Of a DNA stretch of 64,000 nucleotides, positions 53,749 to 62,437 are shown one piece after another; position 1 is the first letter of the stretch, and every line of letters begins with the position of its first letter. The notes beneath the pieces were generated by a model that saw nothing but the letters and a program-made list of their open reading frames with translations, was not told the origin of the DNA and ran no database searches. Made by a program: the position numbers and the translations under genes. The DNA is from JAENWD01 sp963837165. GTDB taxonomy: Bacteria; Acidobacteriota; Vicinamibacteria; Vicinamibacterales; JAENWD01. The stretch lies in contig CAWIMD010000002.1 of assembly GCA_963837165.1 (NCBI GenBank), forward strand, positions 682,001 to 746,000. Reading direction: 5' to 3'.

Positions 53749-54681
53749 TCATTTAGACGCCGGAAGTGTCCCGAGAGACGCCCCAGCCGGACCCCTCCGG
53801 TAGTACCCCGCCCGGGCGCGCACTACGGCGTCCTTCGTGCCCGGGACCGCCACGTGGATGACATGCCACCCTGCTGTGCCGGCGCCGACGGCCGGCGGTT
53901 CGTATCCGATCAGGTACTGCTGCCGGAGCTCCGCGGTCAGGGCGGACGCCGCCCGCTCGCCTTCGCGCTGGTCCTTGACGCGGACGGCGTGTCCCCCGGA
54001 GAGGGCGGCCAGCTCCGTGAGCAGGTCCACGTCGGCGCGACCGACCACCACCGGATACACCAGCACCTCGCTGCGCCGTACGCGGGCGAGCAGCTCGGTC
54101 CGGTCGGCCGGGTCATACCGGCCCCGCCCGTCGGTGAACAGGACGACGGCCTGGCGCCCGTGCTGGCCTGCCAGGGCGTCGAGCGCCGACTCGACGGCCT
54201 GGCCGAGCGGGGTGGTGCCCCAGGGCTGCAGCCCCTCGATGGCCTCCCTCGCGACGGACGGCGCCGCCCCGAACGGTGCCAGGGTCTCGACGCCGCTGCC
54301 GAGCGCCACCACGGCAATCCGATCGTCGCGTGACGCCTCCTCGACGATCCGCCCGGCGCCGGCGCGCGCCGTCCGAAGCGGCTCTCCCGCCATGCTGAAG
54401 CTGCGATCCAGGACGACCGCCAGGCTGAGCGGCAACTGGCCGGCCGAGAACACGGTCACCGGCTGCCGGGCGCCGTCCTCCGACACCTCGAAATCTTCCG
54501 CCGTCAGGCCTTCGACGGCATGCCCGGACTGATCGGTCACCGATACGTAGACCTGGACGACGTCGGTGGCGGCCGAGAACTGGCCGTACCGAGCCGGTGG
54601 CCGAGGCGCCACCGCGCCGAGGGCGGTCAGGACCGCAATCGCGCCGGCCAGACGGGCTGGAAGGCAAGGTGTTACAATCAC
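53749..54681 (-). CDS. VWFA-related secreted protein
   Basis: A 310-residue exported protein: signal-like N-terminus (LAGAIAVLTALGAVAP), an Ig-like segment (VVQVYVSVTDQSGHAVEGLTAEDFEV) and a von Willebrand A domain with the MIDAS DxSxS variant (VVLDRSFSMAG). This is the VWFA-related Acidobacteria-type family. Its length is slightly above a minimal VWA protein. The GTG start at 54681 is divergent from tatA. Adhesion or signalling functions are possible, but unproven. Confidence 0.85.
   Translation of the reverse strand: MIVTPCLPARLAGAIAVLTALGAVAPRPPARYGQFSAATDVVQVYVSVTDQSGHAVEGLTAEDFEVSEDGARQPVTVFSAGQLPLSLAVVLDRSFSMAGEPLRTARAGAGRIVEEASRDDRIAVVALGSGVETLAPFGAAPSVAREAIEGLQPWGTTPLGQAVESALDALAGQHGRQAVVLFTDGRGRYDPADRTELLARVRRSEVLVYPVVVGRADVDLLTELAALSGGHAVRVKDQREGERAASALTAELRQQYLIGYEPPAVGAGTAGWHVIHVAVPGTKDAVVRARAGYYRRGPAGASLGTLPASK
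54670..54678 (+). promoter_or_regulatory. Extended -10 of tatA
   Basis: TGTTACAAT: TGn extension and TACAAT hexamer (54673-54678), 24 nt before the tatA ATG at 54703. It overlaps the start of the divergent VWFA gene. No -35 is obvious, as expected of an extended -10. Confidence 0.55.
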
Positions 54682-54702
54682 AGCTTCAGGGAGTCATCCT
54701 TC

Positions 54703-54864
54703 ATGGGAAGCCTGGGTTTTCCGGAGCTCGTCGTCATTCTCGTCATCGTGATCCTGATCTTCGGGGCGAACCGCCTGCCGGAGATCGGTCGCGGCATCGG
54801 CAAGGGCATTCGCAATTTCAAGGATGCCACCAAGGACGGCGTGCGCGATCGCGACAATCCGTGA
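54703..54864 (+). CDS. tatA: Twin-arginine translocase subunit TatA
   Basis: Pore-forming Tat component. The 53-residue product has the hinge GFPELVVILVIVILIFGANR, with one membrane helix, then LPEIGRGIGKGIRNFKDAT, the amphipathic helix. The tail is short (typical TatA is 60-90 aa). It may be TatA or TatE. tatC is not nearby. It ends 17 bp before the convergent selB stop. Confidence 0.93.
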   Translation: MGSLGFPELVVILVIVILIFGANRLPEIGRGIGKGIRNFKDATKDGVRDRDNP

Positions 54865-54881
54865 GACGATTCGCACGCTCG

Positions 54882-56843
54882 CTATAGGACCAGCCGCCGA
54901 TCACCCACTCTCCGCGTCACCCGCTCCCGGTCCAGATATTCGAGGAGCGGGATCGCGTATTTCCTGCTCAACCCGAACCGCGATTTGAACGTCGCCACGT
55001 CCACGTAGGCGTCGCCCCCGGCACTCCTGCCCGCCGCAATGTCGGTCTTGAGCGCATCGAGCACACGCGCGTGGTACGGCAGGCCGCTGAGGCGTACCAC
55101 GACCCGCTGGCGCACGAGCAGCTGCAGGACCCGTTCGACCACTGCGGTCGAGGCGCCGACGAGCTCCGGCAGCTTCGCCGCGTCCGGCGGCGCGAGCCCC
55201 GCATCGCTGAGGACGCGTTCCAGCTCGCCGCGCGCACGGCGCTCGTCGGGCGACAGCACGGGACCGTGGCCCGAGAGGGCGAGCCGGTCGGTGCCGGCAA
55301 TGCGGCCCTCTGCTGAGAGATCGCGCAGCACGGTCTCGGTGAGGCCGGGAGCGATCCCCGCCAGCACGCGCTCGCGCACCTCCTCCGTGGGCAGTCCGTC
55401 GGACAGCGGCTCGGCGGCGTGGTGCGCGGAAAGCGCCACGATCACGCGCTCGGCGATTCGAGCGCGCCACTCGGGCGCGACCAGCCGGTCACCGGCCTCG
55501 AGGGCCTGCCCGGCCTCGACCAGCATCGACACGACCGCCGCGAGCCTGCCCGGCGCCACGCCCGCGCGCCAGACCAGGGCATGCGTTTCGAGGCCGCGGC
55601 CGCCGGTCTCTGCCACCAGGAGGGCGTAGGCGTCGCGCTCGCTCGCCTCGGGCGACCCGGCAAAGGGCGCACTGAGTGCGGCGAAGCGTGCAAGGGTCGG
55701 CTCGAGACGGACGCCTCCGCGCGGCGCGTCCGGATCCAGCACCACGCCGCCGGCCACGGTGGCCACGGGCGAGTAGCTCCGGAGCACGAACCGATCACCG
55801 CGCGTGAGCGCCGCGTCCGACTCGAGGCGCAGGCGGACGAACCCGTGCCCGCCCGGCTCGATCGCCGGCGGCTCATCGTCGGCGACCGGCAGCGCAACGA
55901 CAGAAGCCCGGCCGAGGACTTCGGTGGTGCCGTGATGGAAGCGCAGCCGCGTGCCGTGCACGATCGCACGTGCGGACGGCAGCACCTCGATGGCGGCATC
56001 CACCAGGCGTGCCGAGCGCAGCGTGTCCGGCGCAACGAGCACCTGGCCGCGCGAGAGTTCCGCGACCTCGATGCCTGTCAGGTTCAGGGCCGTGCGTTCG
56101 CCGGCCACGGCCTCGTGCGTGCCGGTGCCGTGCACCTGCACGCCGCGGACCTTCACCCGCCGGCCTCCCGGTACTGCCTCCAGCTCGGCTCCCTCGCCAA
56201 TGCGACCGCTCGCCAGGGTGCCGGTGACCACCGTGCCGAAGCCGCGCATGGTGAACACGCGGTCGATCGGCAGGCGTGCCGCGCCGTCGGCCGTTCGTGG
56301 CTCCGCGTCGTCGACCAGGTCCCGAAGCGCCGCCCTGAGCTGGTCCAGCCCTTCCCCGGTCCTGGCCGACACAGCCAGCACCGGCGCGCGCTCGAGAAAC
56401 GAGCCGGCGACGAGCTCCGCCACGTCGAGCCGCGCGAGCTCGCGCAGGTCGGGATCGGCCGCGTCGGCCTTCGTCAGCACGACGATGCCCCGGCGGACGC
56501 CGAGAAGCCGACAGATGTCGAAGTGCTCGCGCGTCTGCGGCATGACGGACTCGTCGGCGGCAACCACCAGCAGCGTCGCGTCGATGCCGCCGGCGCCCGC
56601 GAGCATGTTGCGCACGAAGCGCTCGTGGCCGGGCACGTCTACGAACGCGATCGTGCGCTCGCCGTCCCTCAGGTGGGCGAAGCCGAGATCGATCGTGATG
56701 CCGCGGGCCCGCTCTTCCTTGAGCCGATCGGGATGAGTACCCGTCAGGGCCTCGACCAGCGTGCTCTTGCCGTGGTCGATGTGACCGGCGGTCCCGACGA
56801 CGAGGTGCCTGTGCAGGGAGGACCGATGCACGTGCCGGCTCAC
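54882..56843 (-). CDS. selB: Selenocysteine-specific elongation factor SelB
   Basis: GTPase that delivers Sec-tRNA to UGA codons. The 653-residue protein has GTAGHIDHGKSTLVEALTG, DVPGHERFVRNML, the TKAD G4 motif, domain II/III barrels (FTMRGFGTVVTGTL) and the C-terminal winged-helix domains (TFKSRFGLSRKYAIPLLEYL) that bind the SECIS RNA. The C-terminal WH repeat set separates it from EF-Tu. selA, selC and selD are not in the window. It follows rnr by 19 bp. Confidence 0.94.
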   Translation of the reverse strand: MSRHVHRSSLHRHLVVGTAGHIDHGKSTLVEALTGTHPDRLKEERARGITIDLGFAHLRDGERTIAFVDVPGHERFVRNMLAGAGGIDATLLVVAADESVMPQTREHFDICRLLGVRRGIVVLTKADAADPDLRELARLDVAELVAGSFLERAPVLAVSARTGEGLDQLRAALRDLVDDAEPRTADGAARLPIDRVFTMRGFGTVVTGTLASGRIGEGAELEAVPGGRRVKVRGVQVHGTGTHEAVAGERTALNLTGIEVAELSRGQVLVAPDTLRSARLVDAAIEVLPSARAIVHGTRLRFHHGTTEVLGRASVVALPVADDEPPAIEPGGHGFVRLRLESDAALTRGDRFVLRSYSPVATVAGGVVLDPDAPRGGVRLEPTLARFAALSAPFAGSPEASERDAYALLVAETGGRGLETHALVWRAGVAPGRLAAVVSMLVEAGQALEAGDRLVAPEWRARIAERVIVALSAHHAAEPLSDGLPTEEVRERVLAGIAPGLTETVLRDLSAEGRIAGTDRLALSGHGPVLSPDERRARGELERVLSDAGLAPPDAAKLPELVGASTAVVERVLQLLVRQRVVVRLSGLPYHARVLDALKTDIAAGRSAGGDAYVDVATFKSRFGLSRKYAIPLLEYLDRERVTRRVGDRRLVL

Positions 56844-56862
56844 CGGGCCGCCCGCACCCGGA

Positions 56863-59130
56863 CTACCGCCGCCGGCGGCCCTTGGCCGCCTTCCGCGTCG
56901 CCCGCTCGCGCTTGCCCGGGCGCAGTGTGGTCCGTCGCCGTTCGTCCCGCCGGGGACGCGCGCTCGTGCGGCGGGGCCCCCGCCTGTGCTCGCCCTCGCG
57001 GACCGTGTCGAGGATCTCGGTCAGGCCGAGGTCGATCTGCCGGCGTTCCATGTCCACCCGGACGACCTGCACGCGCACCTTGTCCCCGAGCCGGTAGATC
57101 TTGTGCGTGTTCTCGCCGCGAAGCGCATGGCCTGCCTCGAGGTAGTGGTAGTAGTCGTCCGCCATGCTCGAGATGTGCACCATGCCTTCGACGAAGTGGT
57201 CCACGAGTTCCACGAACACGCCGAACGCCGCGACGCCGGTGATGTAGCCGTCGAACTCGTCGCCGACCTTGTCGGCCATGAACCGCACTTTGCGCCACTG
57301 CAGCAGCTCGCGCTCGGCATCGTCGGCGCGACGTTCCCGCTCGGACGTGTGACGCGCGATCTCCGGCAGGTCCTCCTCGATCTCCTCACGGCGCGCCTCG
57401 TCCAGCCTGTCGTGCCGGCGGGCGCGCAGCAGCCGGTGGACGACCAGGTCGGGGTAGCGCCGGATCGGCGAGGTGAAGTGCGTGTAGCTGGGAGCCGCAA
57501 GGCCGAAGTGCCCCAGGTTCTCGGGCGCATAGCGGGCCTTCTGCATGGTGGTGAGCATCAGGAACGCGACCGGCCTCTCCTCCGGCGTTCCGCGGAGCTT
57601 TTCCACGAGACGCTGGAAGTGCCGCGGCCGCAGCGCGTTGGACGGCGCGCCGAGCGTGTACCCGAACCCGCTGATGAACTCCTCGAACCGCTCGGCCTTG
57701 AGCGGATCCGGCGCCTCGTGAATGCGGTACAGTCCGGGGCCGCCCTGGCTGTCGAGGAAGTCGGCCACCGTCTCGTTGGCCAGCAGCATGAACTCCTCGA
57801 TGAGGCGGTGCGCCACGTTCCGCTCGGCGACGATGATGTTCTCGATCAGCCCCGACTCGTCCATCACGACCTCGGCCTCGGGCAGGTCGAAGTCGATGGA
57901 CCCGCGCCGGCGCCGCCGGGCGTTCAGGATCTCGAAGCCCTCGTGCATGAGCGCCAGCAGCGGAAGCAGCGGCTCGTTGGCCGCCATGGCGGCGGCATCG
58001 CGGTCCGACAGGATGGCGTTTACCGTCGTGTACGTCAGCCGCGCGTCCGAGTTGATGACGCCGTCGTGGAACTCGGCGCGCACCACCTCGCCGTTGCGGC
58101 TGACCTCCATGAGACACGACTGCACGAGGCGATCGACGTGCGGGTTCAGCGAGCACAGTCCGGTCGCCAGATCGGCTGGGAACATGTGGATCGCCCGCTC
58201 CGGGAAGTACACCGACGTGCCGCGCTCGTAGGCCTCCGCGTCGAGCGCGCTCCCCTCCTCGACGTAGTGCGACACGTCGGCGATGTGCACCCCGAGCCAC
58301 AGGTGGCCATTCGGCAGCCGCTCCAGCGTGATGGCATCGTCGAAGTCGCGGGCGTGCTCGCCGTCGATCGTCACGGTGAGCGTGGAGCGGAAGTCGGTCC
58401 GTCCCTTGATGTCCCTCGGCGACACCGTGGTGCCGAGCCGCCGCGCTTCGGCCAGCGACTCGTCCCCGTGGACATCGGGCAGGGCGTGCTTGCGGATGAT
58501 GATGCGGGTGTCCACCCCCGGCTCGCCGAGCGGGCCCAGCACCTCCACGACGTGCCCGAGCGGCGGCCGGGTGGCCGTGGGCCACCGGGTCAGCTCGACG
58601 ACGACCATGTCGCCGGGCGACGCGCCGCGCTCCTCCCCCTGCGGCACCTGCACATCGGCCAGCACGCGCCGATCGAACGGGACGACGAAGCCGGGCCCGT
58701 CATCGGCCTCGAAGCGGCCCACCAGTGTCGCGTTGGCGCGCTCGAGGATCCGGATGATCCGGCCCTCGGCCCGATCGCCGCGCTGGTGCTCGATTCGCGC
58801 GACGACCCGGTCGCCGTGCAGCGCTTCCTTGACGTTCGTCGGCGCGATGTACAGGTCCCCGCCGGCCCGATCCACGTCGGGCACTACGAAGCCGTAGCCG
58901 GCCTGGTGCATCTGCAGCCGGCCCACGACGACGTCCATGCGGTCGGCCAGGCCGAAACGGTTGCCCCGGATCTGCAGGAGCTCGCCCTCGGAGACGAGCG
59001 TCTTGAGCAGCCGACGGAACGTGCCCCGCTCCTCGCGCGGTACCCGCAGCAGCTCGATCAGCTCCCGCGCCGTCGCCGGATGATCGGCGCGGGCCCTGAT
59101 ATCCCGAAGCACCTGTTCGCGAGACAGCAT
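56863..59130 (-). CDS. rnr: Ribonuclease R
   Basis: 3'-5' exoribonuclease that degrades structured RNA. The 755-residue protein has N-terminal helix-turn-helix, cold-shock domains (YGFVVPDVDRAGGDLYI), the RNB catalytic centre (DFDDAITLERLPNGHLWLGV, the Asp cluster), SYTHFTSPIRRYPDLVVHRLL and a C-terminal S1 domain (GYITGVAAFGVFVELVDHFV), plus an Arg-rich tail. The start ATG at 59130 lies 9 nt after a TATAGT box with no Shine-Dalgarno, so the message may be leaderless. Confidence 0.95.
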   Translation of the reverse strand: MLSREQVLRDIRARADHPATARELIELLRVPREERGTFRRLLKTLVSEGELLQIRGNRFGLADRMDVVVGRLQMHQAGYGFVVPDVDRAGGDLYIAPTNVKEALHGDRVVARIEHQRGDRAEGRIIRILERANATLVGRFEADDGPGFVVPFDRRVLADVQVPQGEERGASPGDMVVVELTRWPTATRPPLGHVVEVLGPLGEPGVDTRIIIRKHALPDVHGDESLAEARRLGTTVSPRDIKGRTDFRSTLTVTIDGEHARDFDDAITLERLPNGHLWLGVHIADVSHYVEEGSALDAEAYERGTSVYFPERAIHMFPADLATGLCSLNPHVDRLVQSCLMEVSRNGEVVRAEFHDGVINSDARLTYTTVNAILSDRDAAAMAANEPLLPLLALMHEGFEILNARRRRRGSIDFDLPEAEVVMDESGLIENIIVAERNVAHRLIEEFMLLANETVADFLDSQGGPGLYRIHEAPDPLKAERFEEFISGFGYTLGAPSNALRPRHFQRLVEKLRGTPEERPVAFLMLTTMQKARYAPENLGHFGLAAPSYTHFTSPIRRYPDLVVHRLLRARRHDRLDEARREEIEEDLPEIARHTSERERRADDAERELLQWRKVRFMADKVGDEFDGYITGVAAFGVFVELVDHFVEGMVHISSMADDYYHYLEAGHALRGENTHKIYRLGDKVRVQVVRVDMERRQIDLGLTEILDTVREGEHRRGPRRTSARPRRDERRRTTLRPGKRERATRKAAKGRRRR

Positions 59131-59139
59131 CAGAAGGCC

Positions 59140-59145
59140 ACTATA
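59140..59145 (-). promoter_or_regulatory. -10 box immediately upstream of rnr
   Basis: TATAGT on the minus strand with 9 nt to the rnr ATG and no clear -35 or Shine-Dalgarno. It overlaps the stop codon (59141-59143) of the upstream glycerate kinase gene. This implies a transcript starting a few bases before the start codon. Confidence 0.45.
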
Positions 59146-60478
59146 TCCCGGCGTCCGGAGGCCGCCCCGTGACGCCGGCCGGGCGAGGTCCTGCCAGCAC
59201 GACCTGGACGTCGCCCACGTTGGTGTCGGTGAGCCCCGTGCGCACGAGATCGCCGAGCGCGTCGAAGAACGACCACGAGTCGTTCCGCGCAAGGGACCCG
59301 GCGGCGTCGAGGCCGCGTGCCGCGGCACGGCGCATCGTCGTCTCGTCCGCGACGGCGCCGGCGGCGTCCGTCGGGCCATCCACCCCGTCGGTACCGATCG
59401 AGCTCACGAGGACGGGACGGCCCAGCGCGGCAAGGCCGGGCGCGATCGCGAGCACGAGCTCCTGGTTCCGGCCGCCGCGACCCCGTCCCCGCACCGTCAC
59501 GGTGGTCTCGCCCGACGACAGCAGGCAGGTGCGTCCCCGGTGCGTCTCGAGGACCGCGCCGGCCCACTCGAGCAGTCCGGAGGCCGCCTCGCGCGCCTCG
59601 CCGACAACCGGAGCCGGACGCACCACCACGGCATACCCGCGTGCGCGGGCGGCCTCGGCTGCACCGATCACGCTCACCGCCGCCGAGCCGACGACGGTGC
59701 TCGTCGTCCTCGAGAGCGCCGGATCGCCCGGCTTCGGCGTCTCGGGCGTCTCGCCGCGTGCGCCGCGCTCGAGCGTGTCCACCACGTCGGGCGGGAAGAC
59801 GGCACGGCCGCCATGCGCGTCGAGCACGTGCAGGGCGTCCTGGAACGTGGACGGGTCCCCCACCGTCGGTCCGGAGCCAATGACGGCCGGGTCGTCGCCG
59901 ACGACGTCGGACAGCAGCCAGGCGACGACCATCCCGGGGCACGCCGCGGCGAGGCGGCCGCCCTTGATCGCGGAGAGGTGCTTGCGCACGGCATTGAGGG
60001 ACGCGATGTCCGCGCCCGCCGCCAGCAGCGCTCCGGTCACCGCCTGCTTGTGGGCGAGCGCGATGCCGCTGGCGGGACAGGCCATCAGGGCGGATGCGCC
60101 ACCGGAAATGAGCACGACGAGGCACTCGTCCCGCGGCATGGCGCCAGCCAGCCGGAGGGCCTCGCGACCTGCGCGCTCGCTTCGGCTGTCGGGCAGCGGG
60201 TGCGATCCTTCGAGGAATACCAGGCCGGGCGGGACGATCTCGCGGCCATGGGTGGCAATGACGAGCCCGGCTCGGACGCCGGAGGGCGCGCGTTCGACGA
60301 AGGTGCGGGCCATCGGCGCTGCCGCCTTGCCCACGGCAAGCAGGGTCACGGGACGCGAGGGGAGGCTGGCGGTGGCAAGGGCGCGACCCACGATCGCGCC
60401 TGCGCCCGCGGCGTGGAGTCCGGCGGCCTGGATGGCGGCGAGGTCTGCGGCCAGCGGGTGCGGAGACGTGCGGGTCAG
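59141..60478 (-). CDS. gck: Glycerate 2-kinase (MOFRL family)
   Basis: Phosphorylates glycerate to 2-phosphoglycerate. The 445-residue protein belongs to the DUF4147/MOFRL family: VGKAAAPMARTF, LISGGASALM, NAVRKHLSAIKGGRLAAA, LLSDVVGDDPAVIGSGPT, and the MOFRL domain GRGRGGRNQELVLA and SSIGTDGVDGPTDAAGA. No ATG or GTG precedes the conserved N-terminus. The best candidate is a CTG at 60478 that overlaps the upstream stop as CTGA, in line with the ATGA/GTGA couplings nearby. The upstream frame to 60670 shadows the small gene. Confidence 0.9.
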   Translation of the reverse strand: MTRTSPHPLAADLAAIQAAGLHAAGAGAIVGRALATASLPSRPVTLLAVGKAAAPMARTFVERAPSGVRAGLVIATHGREIVPPGLVFLEGSHPLPDSRSERAGREALRLAGAMPRDECLVVLISGGASALMACPASGIALAHKQAVTGALLAAGADIASLNAVRKHLSAIKGGRLAAACPGMVVAWLLSDVVGDDPAVIGSGPTVGDPSTFQDALHVLDAHGGRAVFPPDVVDTLERGARGETPETPKPGDPALSRTTSTVVGSAAVSVIGAAEAARARGYAVVVRPAPVVGEAREAASGLLEWAGAVLETHRGRTCLLSSGETTVTVRGRGRGGRNQELVLAIAPGLAALGRPVLVSSIGTDGVDGPTDAAGAVADETTMRRAAARGLDAAGSLARNDSWSFFDALGDLVRTGLTDTNVGDVQVVLAGPRPAGVTGRPPDAGI

Positions 60479-60762
60479 TGAAGCGTCTTCGGATCGGACC
60501 AGGCCGACAGCCCGGTCAGCACGTCGAGCTTCTTCAGCAGGCAGCTCACGACCTGGTTGCAGTTCTGCTGGCGACAGAGTGTCTCGAGTTCGGCCATTAC
60601 CTGCTGCAGGGCGGCCTCGACCTGCGCAATGGCGCATTCCGAGTAGCATTCGCGGTTCGCTTCGAGGCAACGGCGGTGCTTTCGGAACTCTTCACGGTAG
60701 AACTCAGCGAGGCTGAGGGCGTGCACGTTCGATGGCCGCGCGTCGGTCAGGAGGCGGGGCAT
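60475..60762 (-). CDS. Hypothetical Cys-rich small protein
   Basis: A 95-residue protein with six Cys: C33, C40, C44 (RCLEANRECYSECAIAQVEA) and C63, C68, C75 (LCRQQNCNQVVSCLLKK). The helical frame SLAEFYREEFRKHRRCLEAN is Arg/Glu-rich. The spacing looks like a metal or disulphide site, but I recognise no family. The ATG at 60762 has GAGGAT and its own promoter; it precedes glycerate kinase with a CTGA overlap. Could be a small redox or metal regulator, which is speculative. Confidence 0.7.
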   Translation of the reverse strand: MPRLLTDARPSNVHALSLAEFYREEFRKHRRCLEANRECYSECAIAQVEAALQQVMAELETLCRQQNCNQVVSCLLKKLDVLTGLSAWSDPKTLH

Positions 60763-60797
60763 TCAGATCCTCGTGTGAGTAGGGGCCTAACATAGTC

Positions 60798-60827
60798 AGT
60801 GTAGTGCCGGGCAGGAACGAGTGTCAA
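60798..60827 (-). promoter_or_regulatory. Sigma-70 promoter of the Cys-rich gene and glycerate kinase
   Basis: Minus strand: TTGACA (60827-60822), 18-bp spacer, TACACT (60803-60798). The predicted start near 60791 leaves a leader of about 30 nt before the ATG at 60762. Confidence 0.75.
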
Positions 60828-60835
60828 CGGACCTG

Positions 60836-61723
60836 CTATCTCGCCGCGCGCGACGCGAGCGCACCGCCCACACACCCGACGAGCGTCCCGCCGCCGAGCA
60901 CCACCGCGATCAGCAGTGGCGGCAGGAAGCTGAGGTCGCCCGTGGCCACCAGCCCCGACGTCCAGGCGGCGAGCGGTGCACGTGCCGACGCGTACAGCAG
61001 GCCGAGCAGGCCCAGCGCGAGCGCCCCGCCGGCCAGGCCCTGCAACGTGCCCTCCATGACGAACGGCCCCCGGATGTAGCTGAGCGGTGCGCCCACGAGG
61101 TGCATGATCTCCACCTCCTGCCGCCGGGCGAGGAGCGCGAGCCGCACGACCGACATGATCGTCACCACGGCCGCGGCGATGAGCAGCGCCGTGAGCGCGA
61201 GTCCGGCCCCCCGCACCGCCTGGACGATGCCGAGCAGGCGATCGATCCAGCGCCGGTCGTACCGCACGTCGGCCACGCCCGGCAGCCCCTTGAGCCTCGC
61301 GGCCAGGGTGCCGGCCGCCTGGTCGCGGGCGACATCGGGCCGGAGACGCACCTCGTAGGAGGCGGGCAGCGGGTTCGACGGCAGCGAGCGCGCCGCGGAG
61401 GCCAGATCGGGAAACTGCCGCGAGAAGACGTCGAGCGCCTGTGCGGGCGAGACGTAGGTCTGCTGCGCCACGACGCCGCTGGTCGTCAGCGTCCGCTCGA
61501 TCGCGCCGCGCTGGTCGGCCGTCGCTCCCTCGGCGAGATAGACCGAGAACTCCGCGGCCGCGCTCCAGCGCTCGAGCACGTGCGCGGCATTCGCGCCGAC
61601 CAGGAGGAAGAGGCCGAGCACGAACAGGCTGAGTGTGGTGGTCGCAATGGCCAGCAGCGACGCCCCGCGCCCGCGCCACAGGCTGATCATGGCCTCGTCC
61701 AGGAAGTACCCGAGCGCCCTCAC
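60836..61723 (-). CDS. ftsX: Cell division protein FtsX
   Basis: Membrane partner of FtsE; the complex regulates peptidoglycan hydrolysis at the septum. The 295-residue protein has the N-terminal segment GYFLDEAMISLWRGRGASLL and TM1 (about 22-45), an extracytoplasmic domain (AAEFSVYLAEGATADQRGAI), and three C-terminal helices (ALTALLIAAAVVTIMSVVRL, FVMEGTLQGLAGGALALGLL). It starts with GTG at 61723, overlapping ftsE as GTGA. Confidence 0.94.
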   Translation of the reverse strand: MRALGYFLDEAMISLWRGRGASLLAIATTTLSLFVLGLFLLVGANAAHVLERWSAAAEFSVYLAEGATADQRGAIERTLTTSGVVAQQTYVSPAQALDVFSRQFPDLASAARSLPSNPLPASYEVRLRPDVARDQAAGTLAARLKGLPGVADVRYDRRWIDRLLGIVQAVRGAGLALTALLIAAAVVTIMSVVRLALLARRQEVEIMHLVGAPLSYIRGPFVMEGTLQGLAGGALALGLLGLLYASARAPLAAWTSGLVATGDLSFLPPLLIAVVLGGGTLVGCVGGALASRAAR

Positions 61724-62379
61724 CCGCCCTCCACGACGCGTCCCATCTCGAGGGAGACAGTGCGGCGGCCCACCCGGCGGATCAGCTCGCGGTCGTGCGT
61801 GGCGACGAGCACCGTCGTGCCGCTCGCGTTGATGTCGCGGAACAGGTTCATGATGTCCAGGGCGAGATCGGGATCGAGGTTGCCGGTCGGCTCGTCGGCC
61901 AGCACGAGGGCCGGCTCGTTGATGAGGGCCCGCGCCACCGCCACCCGCTGCTGCTCCCCCCCGGAGAGCTCCATGGGAAACGCGTTCATCCGGTGCTGCA
62001 GCCCCACCCACTTGAGCACCTGGAATGCCTTGCGGCGCTGCACGGCCGCGCTCTGCCCGAGCACGCGAGGCACGAAGGTGATGTTCTCGTAGACGGTCCG
62101 CGTGGGGATCAGCTTGAAATCCTGGAAGACGAAGCCGACGGCGCGGCGGTAGGTCTGCACCTGGCTGGCGCTCATCTTCGCGAGGCTGCGCCCGCCCACC
62201 ACGAGGCGACCGCCGCTCGGCGTGTCCTGGCGGAGCAGGAGGCGCAGCAGCGTGGACTTGCCCGCGCCGCTCGGACCGGTGAGGAAGACGAACTCGCCCT
62301 TCCCGATCGTCAGCGTCAGGTCCCGCAGCGCGTACACGCCGCGGGTGTACATCTTCGAAACCTCGTGAGCCTCGACCAC
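61720..62379 (-). CDS. ftsE: Cell division ATP-binding protein FtsE
   Basis: ABC ATPase of the FtsEX complex. The 219-residue protein has the Walker A GPSGAGKSTLLRLLL, Q-loop VGFVFQDFKLIP, signature LSGGEQQRVAVARAL and Walker B LVLADEPTGNLDP. The GTG at 62379 has a GGAAGGA Shine-Dalgarno; the longer upstream frame is not conserved. ftsX follows directly by overlap. Confidence 0.96.
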   Translation of the reverse strand: MVEAHEVSKMYTRGVYALRDLTLTIGKGEFVFLTGPSGAGKSTLLRLLLRQDTPSGGRLVVGGRSLAKMSASQVQTYRRAVGFVFQDFKLIPTRTVYENITFVPRVLGQSAAVQRRKAFQVLKWVGLQHRMNAFPMELSGGEQQRVAVARALINEPALVLADEPTGNLDPDLALDIMNLFRDINASGTTVLVATHDRELIRRVGRRTVSLEMGRVVEGG

Positions 62380-62437
62380 AGGTCCTTCCGGATGCGAGTG
62401 CGCGTCGAGCGCGAGTCTAGCACAGCGGGGTCGCCGC

